This document shows, piece after piece, positions 24,382-31,017 of a stretch of DNA of 40,040 bases. This DNA is from Bacteroidales bacterium (lineage in GTDB: Bacteria; Bacteroidota; Bacteroidia; Bacteroidales; Muribaculaceae): the NCBI GenBank assembly GCA_014800605.1, contig JAAVFS010000016.1:1-40040 (forward strand), read 5' to 3'. Both the position numbers and the translations under genes were made by a program. The notes under the pieces are model-generated. The model searched no databases. It saw nothing but the letters and a program-made list of their open reading frames with translations, and was not told where the DNA came from. Every line of letters starts with the position of its first letter. The first letter of the stretch is position 1.

Positions 24382-25857
24382 TTACTTCTTTTCGGGGTAG
24401 ATGATCCGGACCTCTCCCTGGGGATGAGCTGCGAGAGAGCGGATCGTGTCGAGCGCACGGCGTGCCTCCTCGAATCCGTCAGCGGCGGCGACGGTGAATA
24501 GCTTCTCGGCCAGGGCGTAGTCGTTCATGCGTGCGGCCAGGACGCCACGGGCGTAGCTGACTTCAGGTGTGTCGCCGGCTTTTGACAGATAGCGCTCGGC
24601 GGTTTTGAAGTCGCCGCGGCTGATGGCGGTGTTGGCTGCATTGAGGTTGCAGAGGGGGTCGTTGGGATAGATGCGTACAGCGGTCTCAAACACTTCGTTA
24701 TATTCATCCGAGCCTTCGATCATGCTCTTTGCGGCGCGATAGAATTCTTCGGCCGAGAGCTTTTGGGGCTGGGTGTGGAGCGCGTGGAGGATCTCTTCGA
24801 TGGTAGTGTATGATTTAATGTTGTAGCGTATGATGTAGTCAGAGTGGCGAAGTACGGGATAGACATTGGCCAGCAGGAATTTATAGTCATCGGGGAATTC
24901 CTTCTTGATGCGTGCGTCCTTGGCGTCGGGTTCGAGCGATGAGTCGATGAGCGCGAGGATGGCGTCACGGTTGGCCATGCCGGATTCCTCTACATAGGCG
25001 CGGAGTCCGGGCCAATCTTCGGGGAGATAGTCGGTCGAGATGATGTCGCCTGAGAGATTATGCAGGCGGCGTATGTACTGCTCTACGTAGTCGCGGAGAG
25101 TCTGGGTACGTCCCTTTGCGAGGCGTACGTTGTTGTTGTACGGACCTTCAGGCGAAGCAAAACCCTTGATGAAGATCGATGTGATGGTCACATCCTCATC
25201 CCCCTTGATCGAGTCGATAGTCGATGTGATCTTGGCGAGTTCAGAGGTATTGCTCATGTAGTCGGGGAAGAGCTCGATGCGATTGACGGGGAAGTTGACG
25301 TAGGCAGTGCCTTCGATGGCAAACTCTTTGATAGAGTCGGGGAGGGGACATGCGTAGACAAACTCCGGACGATAGACCGGGGTCGGGATGATCTTGACGA
25401 TCGTGTCGGTCGATGATGCTACGGGAGTGGAGCAGCAGCCGATGCGCTTGACATTGAGAGCGACGTTAGCCTGATCCATCCAGGGAGCGCGCTCGAGGCG
25501 AGCTGAGTAGCTGACGGGCTCGCCGGCTTCGGGGCGCACCATGCGTGTGCCATTGAGGTCGTCAAGGCGGAGGTGTCGATAGTAGAGGTTGCGTCCGGCG
25601 ATGATGACGGGCTCCATAGCCACGGAGTCGGCGCCATCGGCTGACTTCATGACGGGAGTCACGATATATTCGGAGTTGGATTTGAGCTCGAGGTCTTTGG
25701 TGTCGATGGTCAGATCGATCTGTACGGCATGATCTGCGCGGTCGATGCGGATGTCGGAGAGGGGCAGATAGCACGGGGTAGTCTTAGCTGCGCTGAGATT
25801 GCCGGCGGCAAGGGTAGCTGCGGCAATGGCTATTATGTATGACTTCATTGACTTCAT
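24382..25857 (-). CDS. DUF3868 / OmpA-like domain fimbrial operon protein
   Basis: A periplasmic or outer-membrane protein with a signal peptide (MKSMKSYIIAIAAATLAAGNLSA). The N-terminal part (about 25-170) matches the DUF3868 family found in mfa operons (YLPLSDIRIDRADHAVQIDL and TPVMKSADGADSVAMEP). An OmpA-like peptidoglycan-binding fold follows (about 195-290), seen as VNFPVNRIELFPDY and FIKGFASPEGPYNNNVRLAKGR, and the C-terminal third carries TPR-like helices (ANTAISRGDFKTAERYLSKAG). The true start at 25857 lies 2 bases after the DUF3575 stop; the track's longer version is out-of-frame read-through. It probably links the pilus machinery to the cell wall (inference). Confidence 0.83.
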   Translation of the reverse strand: MKSMKSYIIAIAAATLAAGNLSAAKTTPCYLPLSDIRIDRADHAVQIDLTIDTKDLELKSNSEYIVTPVMKSADGADSVAMEPVIIAGRNLYYRHLRLDDLNGTRMVRPEAGEPVSYSARLERAPWMDQANVALNVKRIGCCSTPVASSTDTIVKIIPTPVYRPEFVYACPLPDSIKEFAIEGTAYVNFPVNRIELFPDYMSNTSELAKITSTIDSIKGDEDVTITSIFIKGFASPEGPYNNNVRLAKGRTQTLRDYVEQYIRRLHNLSGDIISTDYLPEDWPGLRAYVEESGMANRDAILALIDSSLEPDAKDARIKKEFPDDYKFLLANVYPVLRHSDYIIRYNIKSYTTIEEILHALHTQPQKLSAEEFYRAAKSMIEGSDEYNEVFETAVRIYPNDPLCNLNAANTAISRGDFKTAERYLSKAGDTPEVSYARGVLAARMNDYALAEKLFTVAAADGFEEARRALDTIRSLAAHPQGEVRIIYPEKK

Positions 25858-25859
25858 GA

Positions 25860-26453
25860 TTAAAAGACATAAATTAGGTTGAGGGCAGCTTTTGTGGGCC
25901 CGACATAGTTGTGGTGCTTGTTGCTCTCGAGCTTGGTGCCGCACTTGGCGCACGGATAGCGGTCGAAGCGGGTGTAGGCGTAGCCGAATCCGATCTCGGC
26001 TTCGATGTTCCAGTGCTTGCTCAGGATCCATGAGTAGCCGTAGGCGATGCCGGCGCCGATAAACCAGCCCTGGAAGCGTGAGTCGGCGAGCTTCTTGAAG
26101 TCAGTGCCGAGGAACTCGAATCCGTGACCCCAGTGACCTACGTTGTACTGGCCGGCGATGCCGTGGAGGCCGAGGAAGTGACCCTGAAAGGGATTACAAA
26201 ACCAGTAGCGGGCCTCGGGCTGAACAAACCAGTGGCGCATGTATTTGTCGGCCTTGATGTTCCAGGCGTTAAGGTTGCCTGAGATGTCGAGTGACCAGCG
26301 AGGTGCGACTTCAACCTCGACACCGAGATTGACGGTTGCTGTCGCGTCATAGAGCAGGTTGGTCTTGATGCCGACGGTCTGTCCCTTTACGGTCAGTCCG
26401 GTGGCAAGAATGGCCACAAGGATGATAAGTCGGCTCAACAGTTTTTTTATCAT
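25860..26453 (-). CDS. DUF3575 outer-membrane-like protein, first gene of the fimbrial operon
   Basis: A 197-residue exported protein with signal MIKKLLSRLIILVAILATGLTVKG. The body is a small beta-barrel-like DUF3575 domain: VGIKTNLLYDATATVNLGVE (about 27-46), WFVQPEARYWFCNPFQGHF and the C-terminal GPTKAALNLIYVF, an OMP-like ending with a terminal aromatic residue. A CAKCG cysteine pair occurs near residue 170. DUF3575 genes usually open mfa-type operons of Bacteroides and relatives, as here. Its promoter is at 26609-26640 and its leader is about 150 bases long. The function is unknown. Confidence 0.85.
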   Translation of the reverse strand: MIKKLLSRLIILVAILATGLTVKGQTVGIKTNLLYDATATVNLGVEVEVAPRWSLDISGNLNAWNIKADKYMRHWFVQPEARYWFCNPFQGHFLGLHGIAGQYNVGHWGHGFEFLGTDFKKLADSRFQGWFIGAGIAYGYSWILSKHWNIEAEIGFGYAYTRFDRYPCAKCGTKLESNKHHNYVGPTKAALNLIYVF

Positions 26454-26608
26454 TGGTTGATGTTTGAGTTATAATGTTCCTTATTATAAATTTTCAGCAA
26501 TAATGTGTGTGTGCATTGCTTGTACCGTAGGAAACTATCTGTACCTATTAGTTAGGGTTTTACAGTCTTATTACGTGTATTTTCAAAAGTTGTTTCTTCA
26601 TCAAGGGG

Positions 26609-26640
26609 CAAAGTTACCCTTTTATTACCAATATGGCAAA
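26609..26640 (-). promoter_or_regulatory. Consensus Bacteroidetes promoter of the fimbrial operon
   Basis: On the minus strand TTTG (26640-26637) is followed by exactly 20 bases and TAACTTTG (26616-26609). The DUF3575 start is about 155 bases downstream, so the mRNA should have a long AT-rich leader that could carry regulation. Confidence 0.82.
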
Positions 26641-26688
26641 TGATAATCCCGTAAGGGACAATGTGGTAGAGGAAAATCTGAAATTTGC

Positions 26689-26698
26689 GGGGGGGGGG
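26689..26698. repeat. G10 homopolymer tract
   Basis: Ten consecutive G on the plus strand in an otherwise AT-rich intergenic region, preceded by TTTGC (26684-26688). It is 48 bases upstream of the fimbrial -33 box. Such tracts vary in length by slippage and are known phase-variation elements in other bacteria. Confidence 0.85.
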
Positions 26699-26845
26699 TA
26701 ATATACTGATAATCAACACTATAAACGTATTACAGTGCTATTGTCTGCTTTTATATTTCACAAAGTTTAACTATATTAACTATTTTTCAGTAAACTTTCA
26801 GCCCCCTTGGAGGGTTTTAGTGATATAATTTCAACATTTATCATT

Positions 26846-27388
26846 ATGAAAGAACTCAAGGGAACAAAGACCGAGGCCAACCTCATGGCCGCATACGCAG
26901 GCGAATCACAGGCCGCAGTGAAATATAGCTTCTATGCCAAGCAGGCTAAGAAGGACGGATATGTACAGATCGGTCAGATCTTCGACGAAACCGCTCACAA
27001 CGAGCGCGTTCACGCCAAAATCTGGTTTAAGCAGCTCCATGGCGGAGAAATACCTGACACAAAGGTCAACCTCGCAGACGCAGCTGCCGGCGAGCAGTTT
27101 GAGTGGACCGACATGTATGCTCAGTTTGCCAAGGAAGCTCGCGAAGAAGGCTTCGACAAGATCGCTCGCCTCTTTGAGATGGTAGGCGCCATCGAAAAGA
27201 CCCACGAAGAGCGCTACCTCAAGCTCCTCAAGAACATCGAGGAGGGTATCGTCTTCACACGCGACGGCGATCGCCTCTGGCAGTGTCAGGAGTGCGGCCA
27301 CATCCATGTAGGCAAGTCAGCTCCCCAGATCTGCCCCGTGTGCAGCCATCCGCAGGCTTACTTCGAGATTGAAGCTCAGAACTACTAA
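26846..27388 (+). CDS. rbr: Rubrerythrin
   Basis: A cytoplasmic non-haem iron peroxidase that reduces H2O2 in anaerobes. The ferritin-like four-helix domain holds diiron ligands in [10 protein letters not shown] (E20), [10 protein letters not shown] (E48, H51, E53) and EKTHEERY (E117, H120). The C-terminal rubredoxin domain has CQECGHIH (C147, C150) and ICPVCSHP (C163, C166). The track begins at a TTG at 26807; the ATG at 26846 gives [20 protein letters not shown], the normal rubrerythrin start, and 180 residues. Codon use is strongly biased, consistent with high expression. A strong terminator follows at once, so it is a single-gene unit. Confidence 0.95.
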   Translation: MKELKGTKTEANLMAAYAGESQAAVKYSFYAKQAKKDGYVQIGQIFDETAHNERVHAKIWFKQLHGGEIPDTKVNLADAAAGEQFEWTDMYAQFAKEAREEGFDKIARLFEMVGAIEKTHEERYLKLLKNIEEGIVFTRDGDRLWQCQECGHIHVGKSAPQICPVCSHPQAYFEIEAQNY

Positions 27389-27423
27389 TACACATATATT
27401 ATAATAAGAAGTAATTCCTATAC

Positions 27424-27465
27424 CGGGAGACGCTCTAAGAGAGTGTCTCCCGATTTGTTTTTTTT
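27424..27465 (+). terminator. Rho-independent terminator after rubrerythrin
   Basis: CGGGAGACGCTCT (27424-27436), loop AAG, AGAGTGTCTCCCG (27440-27452): a 13-bp stem with one G-U pair, followed by ATTTGTTTTTTTT. The T-tract also contains the -33 box of the next promoter. Confidence 0.9.
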
Positions 27466-27485
27466 GCTGATATTGACTAAGTTTG
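27454..27485 (+). promoter_or_regulatory. Consensus promoter of the glycosyltransferase pair
   Basis: TTTG (27454-27457), 20-base spacer, TAAGTTTG (27478-27485). The start codon is at 27506, so the leader is about 15 bases. The promoter overlaps the rubrerythrin terminator. Confidence 0.78.
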
Positions 27486-27505
27486 CATAAACAAATGTCT
27501 GCAAA

Positions 27506-28642
27506 ATGATACCTGACCGTCCGCTCGACATACTCCTCGTAGGCGATGCAAGCAGCTACCACCCGACGCTTGCCGACGCCCTCCGAGGCCTTGGCCACCA
27601 CGTCACCGTGGCGTCAGACGGATGCATCAGCTGGATGCAGACCCGCCGCGAGATCAACACCGCCCGCCGCCTGCCGGGTAAGCTCGGCGGCCTCGACCTA
27701 TGGATGCGACTTGGGCTCAACCGGAAGCGACTCTTCTCGGGCTACGACATAGTCAGCCTCGCCTCGCAGGATTTCGTTCCGCTTCGCCCGTCGAGGGTAA
27801 GGACATTCTTCGACCGGCTCAAGGCCGACAACAGGTCAATCTTCTACACGGCCCTCGGCACCGACTGGCGCTTCACACAGGAGTGTCTCGACCCGGCTAC
27901 CCCGCTGGTCGAAAATGAGTTTATGGTCCGCGGCGAGCCGACCCCGTTCTACCGCGCAGACCGGGCGGAAGTGAACCTCTGGACGCAGGGCGAGCTGCTC
28001 GACACAGGGCAGCATATCTACGCCAATGTCGATGGCGCCGTATCGGCCCTATGGGAGTATGACGTTGCTATCCGACGCTACTTCGCTTCCGACCGCATGG
28101 CCTACGGCGGCATACCGATCGACACCCGGAAGGTCGCCTATCAGGATCTGCCCGAGCGTCCGGATCGCGTGCGCCTGTTCCTCGGCCGGCATCGCCACCA
28201 CATGATGCTAAAGGGGACCGACAAGCTTGAAGCCGCGGCACGCGCCGTAGTCGCGCGCCACCCCGACAAGGCTGAGCTCGTCATCGTCGAGAATCGCCCC
28301 TACGATGAGTATCTCCGCCTGCTCGAGAGCGCGCATGTCGTGCTCGATCAGATATATAGCTACACGCCGGCCACCAACGCTATGCTGGCTATGGCGATGG
28401 GAAAGGTGGCCGTCAGCGGTGGCGCCGAGTGTTTCTATCGGTTTATCGGCGAGGAGGAGATGCGCCCCGTGCTCCATATCGACTCCGACTACGAATCAAT
28501 AGAGCGCGCCTTGGAGTGGGCCGTCACCCATCCCGAGCAGCTGCGCGAGCGGGGCAGGGAGGGGCGCCGATTTGTAGAGAAGCATAACGACAGTCGCGTC
28601 GTGGCACGCCGATTCCTCGACTTCTGGACCTCACGGCTATGA
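27506..28642 (+). CDS. Glycosyltransferase, GT4-like (GT-B fold)
   Basis: A 378-residue protein with two Rossmann-like halves. The N-terminal half opens DILLVGDASSYHPTLADALR (8-27); the C-terminal half includes VRLFLGRHRHHMMLKGTDKL (222-241) and the GT4-type EX7E arrangement, E308-CFYRFIGE-E316, then a C-terminal helix. It probably transfers a sugar from a nucleotide donor onto a surface glycan or lipid; donor and acceptor cannot be told. No signal peptide or membrane segment is present. Its stop overlaps the start of the next glycosyltransferase (ATGA), so the two form a unit. Its GC-rich codon use differs from that of the neighbouring rubrerythrin. Confidence 0.75.
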   Translation: MIPDRPLDILLVGDASSYHPTLADALRGLGHHVTVASDGCISWMQTRREINTARRLPGKLGGLDLWMRLGLNRKRLFSGYDIVSLASQDFVPLRPSRVRTFFDRLKADNRSIFYTALGTDWRFTQECLDPATPLVENEFMVRGEPTPFYRADRAEVNLWTQGELLDTGQHIYANVDGAVSALWEYDVAIRRYFASDRMAYGGIPIDTRKVAYQDLPERPDRVRLFLGRHRHHMMLKGTDKLEAAARAVVARHPDKAELVIVENRPYDEYLRLLESAHVVLDQIYSYTPATNAMLAMAMGKVAVSGGAECFYRFIGEEEMRPVLHIDSDYESIERALEWAVTHPEQLRERGREGRRFVEKHNDSRVVARRFLDFWTSRL

Positions 28643-29433
28643 TGATGCTTGACCTGATAATCGCCACACACTCCGCTGAGGGGATAGAGCGGGTAGCCCG
28701 CATGGTTCTGCCGCCGCGCGAGGGGGTGAGGTATATCGTCTCCTGGCAAAACAGCGGCTCGACACCCATCCCTCCGGCACTGCAGCGCGCGGATATCGAC
28801 CTCCTTCGCACTGACACCATCGGCTCCAGCTCCAATCGCAACAATGCGCTCGACCATTCCTCAGGCGACATCCGCCTGATCGTCGATGATGACCTCATAT
28901 TCACCGCCGATCAGCTCGAAAGCGTCCGATCGACATTCGAGGCCAACCCGGAGCTTGACGTCGCCCTGTTCAGATACGACGGGCCGGACGCGAAGCAGTA
29001 TCCGCCCGTGGAGTGCAAGCTGCCCCCCGTACCGAAAGGATATTATATCACCGCCTTCGAGATGGCGATACGCAATCGCGGCGAAGCAGCCCGCCTGCGC
29101 TACGACGAGCGCTTCGGCATCCACGGCACCATCTTCACCATCGCCGAGGAAGAGGAGCTACTCTACCGCATCATCAAGGCGCGCCTCGACCTGCGGCTTT
29201 TCCCGATCACAATCACCACCCACCCGGGGCTTACCACCGGCAACCGACCCATGGACGATCCCCGCGCCCTGCGGGCACGCGGCGTCACCATCAGCCTCTT
29301 CTACCCGCTGACATGGCCCCTGCGCATCCCCCTCGTGGCCTGGCGTGAGAGCCGGAAAGGGCGTGTCCGATTTTTTTCAATGCTCTCAAATGGCTTGTCC
29401 GGAGCGGTCTGGCGCTTTTTGCGCTACCATTGA
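28639..29433 (+). CDS. Glycosyltransferase, GT2/GT-A-like
   Basis: A 264-residue GT-A-type protein. The N-terminal strand LDLIIATHSAEG (4-15) and the acidic metal-binding motif LIVDDDLIF (D83-D85) are family hallmarks; SSSNRNNALDHSSGD (63-77) is the usual segment just before DXD. Three Met codons in a row make the exact start uncertain by a few residues (28639, 28642 or 28645). It overlaps the GT4-like gene and presumably acts in the same glycan pathway. A weak hairpin with a T7 run follows. The substrate is unknown. Confidence 0.72.
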   Translation: MMMLDLIIATHSAEGIERVARMVLPPREGVRYIVSWQNSGSTPIPPALQRADIDLLRTDTIGSSSNRNNALDHSSGDIRLIVDDDLIFTADQLESVRSTFEANPELDVALFRYDGPDAKQYPPVECKLPPVPKGYYITAFEMAIRNRGEAARLRYDERFGIHGTIFTIAEEEELLYRIIKARLDLRLFPITITTHPGLTTGNRPMDDPRALRARGVTISLFYPLTWPLRIPLVAWRESRKGRVRFFSMLSNGLSGAVWRFLRYH

Positions 29434-29440
29434 TTACATA

Positions 29441-29470
29441 TTTTAACGAAAACCGTTAAGAACTTTTTTT
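29441..29470 (+). terminator. Weak terminator after the glycosyltransferase pair
   Basis: TTAACG-AAAAC-CGTTAA (29443-29459) forms a 6-bp AT-rich stem, followed closely by T7 (29464-29470). The stem is weak, so it could instead be an operator of the oxalate genes. Confidence 0.45.
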
Positions 29471-29494
29471 CTCCTATTTGTTATAATAAGTGAC

Positions 29495-29513
29495 GACGCG
29501 AAAAAAACGCGTC
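29495..29513 (+). other. Hairpin in the oxalate operon leader
   Basis: GACGCG-AAAAAAA-CGCGTC is a perfect 6-bp GC-rich stem with an A7 loop, 62 bases before the frc start. No T-tract follows, so it is more likely an mRNA leader structure or operator than a terminator. Confidence 0.5.
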
Positions 29514-29561
29514 AGCCCAACAACGTACCTAACAAACACTTAATAATAACAATTTAAAATT

Positions 29562-29567
29562 AGGAGG
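29562..29567 (+). promoter_or_regulatory. Canonical Shine-Dalgarno before frc
   Basis: AGGAGG with an 8-base spacer to the ATG at 29576. Bacteroidetes genes seldom use strong Shine-Dalgarno sites, and no other gene in the window has such a clear one. It fixes the frc start. Confidence 0.7.
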
Positions 29568-29575
29568 AAAATACT

Positions 29576-30910
29576 ATGAACACAGCCCCTCTACAAGGAA
29601 TCAAAGTGGTCGACTTCACAGAAGTACAGTCAGGCCCTTCATGTACTCAGCTGCTTGCTTGGCTCGGTGCAGATGTAATTAAAATCGAGCGTCCCGGTGT
29701 AGGTGACGCAACACGTGACGAACTTCAGTTCGATCCCACCCTTCCAAGCTACTACTTCCTGCAGCTTAACTCTGATAAAAAATCGCTTGCTCTTGATGCA
29801 GCGACTCCCGACGGTAAAGAAATTCTGACCAAATTGATTCAGGAGGCCGATGTATTCATTGAGAACCTTCACCCCGGAGCTATGGATAAGCTCGGCTTCA
29901 GCTGGGAAGAGGTCCATAAAATCAATCCTAAATGTATCTACGCTACTATCAAGGGATTCCCTGTATCTTCACGCTATAAAGATCTGAAGGCCTACGAACC
30001 TATCGCACAGGTGACCGCGGCAGCCGCTTCTACTACAGGCTGGTTTGACGGCGAATACAACATCCCTACTCAGAGCGGTGCCGCTCTTGGCGACTCAAAT
30101 ACCGGTATGCATTGTACAATCGGTATTCTCGCTGCCCTTCTGCAGCGTAACATCACCGGCGAAGGTACCTATGTATATCAGTCAATGCACAATGCATGTC
30201 TTAACCTCTGCCGTATCAAGACCCGTGACCAGCTCACCCTCGATAAGATCGGCTATCTGACACAGTTCCCCCAGTATCCTGACGGAAAGTTCGGTGACTG
30301 TGTGCCCCGTTCAGGCAACATCGAAGGTGGTGGCGTATTAGGCTGGACCTACAAGTGTAAGCCCGCCGGAGGTCTTGACTCAGCTCTTGACGCCAACAAC
30401 TATGTATATATCATCCTGCAGCGCGGTGCCAAGGACTTCGAGCTCGCTTGTCAGGGCTTCGGTTTCCAGGATTGGCTGACCAACCCCGACTTCAACACCG
30501 CAGACGCTCGTGACCGTCACAAACAGGAGATCTATCAGCGCATCGGCGAGTGGTGTGCCGACAAGACCAAATATGAAGTCACCGAAATCCTCTCCAAGTA
30601 TGGTGTACCTGTAGGTCCTGTATTGTCTACCAAGGAGATGATGTCAGATGAGTCACTCTATGATGGCAACACTCTCGTCAAGATCAATCAGGGCGGTAAG
30701 ATAGGTGAATTCGTCACTGTAGGTGTCCCCTTCACCATGAGCAACTATCAGCCTACCTATGGTCCTTGTCCTGAACTTGGTGGCAACACTGAGGAGATCC
30801 TTACCTCACTCGGCTATACTGCCGAACAGCAGGCTCAGATGAAGGCCAACGGTACTACCGCTCCCAAACCTAAGACAGCAGCTCCCGCAGCAACTCCTGC
30901 AAGCAAATAA
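29576..30910 (+). CDS. frc: Formyl-CoA:oxalate CoA-transferase
   Basis: A family III CoA-transferase that moves CoA from formyl-CoA to oxalate, giving formate and oxalyl-CoA. The match to Oxalobacter Frc is clear: KVVDFTEVQSGPSCTQLLAW (10-29), KIERPGVGDATR (36-47), the catalytic aspartate in GAALGDSNTGMH (D173, equivalent to D169), and the glycine loop SGNIEGGGVLGW (247-258). At 444 residues it is longer than Frc (428) because of a low-complexity Ala/Pro/Thr/Lys tail at the C-terminus (TTAPKPKTAAPAATPASK). Codon choice favours GGT, CGT and GCA, suggesting high expression. It is followed by oxc, its pathway partner, after a hairpin-bearing gap. Confidence 0.93.
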   Translation: MNTAPLQGIKVVDFTEVQSGPSCTQLLAWLGADVIKIERPGVGDATRDELQFDPTLPSYYFLQLNSDKKSLALDAATPDGKEILTKLIQEADVFIENLHPGAMDKLGFSWEEVHKINPKCIYATIKGFPVSSRYKDLKAYEPIAQVTAAAASTTGWFDGEYNIPTQSGAALGDSNTGMHCTIGILAALLQRNITGEGTYVYQSMHNACLNLCRIKTRDQLTLDKIGYLTQFPQYPDGKFGDCVPRSGNIEGGGVLGWTYKCKPAGGLDSALDANNYVYIILQRGAKDFELACQGFGFQDWLTNPDFNTADARDRHKQEIYQRIGEWCADKTKYEVTEILSKYGVPVGPVLSTKEMMSDESLYDGNTLVKINQGGKIGEFVTVGVPFTMSNYQPTYGPCPELGGNTEEILTSLGYTAEQQAQMKANGTTAPKPKTAAPAATPASK

Positions 30911-30931
30911 TCTTAGACAATAATATCAGAT

Positions 30932-30981
30932 AAACTTGTGGGGTCAGCGTGAATCCGATTTGATTCCAGCCCCACAAGTTT
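30932..30981 (+). terminator. Strong hairpin between frc and oxc (partial terminator or processing site)
   Basis: AAACTTGTGGGG (30932-30943) pairs perfectly with CCCCACAAGTTT (30970-30981). Inside is GAATC (30951-30955) paired with GATTC (30962-30966). The stem ends in TTT and is followed by TTCAACTTTTATTC. It looks like a terminator within the operon: it may raise frc over oxc or protect the 3' end of frc mRNA. Confidence 0.7.
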
Positions 30982-31017
30982 TTCAACTTTTATTCACACC
31001 TTATATTATAAAATACT

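Larger units (their letters stand above)
26454..26845. other. Divergent intergenic region (fimbrial operon / rubrerythrin)
   Basis: A 392-base AT-rich region without a credible gene. It holds the fimbrial promoter (26609-26640, minus), a G10 tract (26689-26698), and the leader of rubrerythrin. The small dyad TCCC-GTAA-GGGA lies near 26646-26657. No consensus promoter toward rubrerythrin was found; the best -7-like sites (TATATTTC at 26752-26759, TAAACTTTC at 26791-26799) miss the final G. Confidence 0.6.

Noticed and set aside
24332-24458. Longer N-terminus of the Mfa1 gene in the track
   Set aside because: The extra residues overlap the DUF3868 gene in another frame, while MKILKRSLYALAAVALMTAC at 24332 is a proper lipoprotein signal.
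25858-26031. Longer N-terminus of the DUF3868 gene in the track
   Set aside because: It overlaps the DUF3575 coding region out of frame, and the signal peptide begins at 25857.
26454-26806. Invertible promoter for the whole fimbrial operon
   Set aside because: I looked for inverted repeats flanking the promoter at 26609-26640 and found only short imperfect matches (around TTATTACG / CGTATTAC).
26807-26845. TTG-initiated extension of rubrerythrin
   Set aside because: Rubrerythrins begin directly with the ferritin-like helix; the ATG at 26846 fits family length.
29482-29487. TATAAT upstream of frc as a sigma-70 -10 box
   Set aside because: No -35 element lies at suitable spacing, and the main sigma factor of this phylum uses TAnnTTTG. 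AT-rich DNA gives TATAAT by chance.
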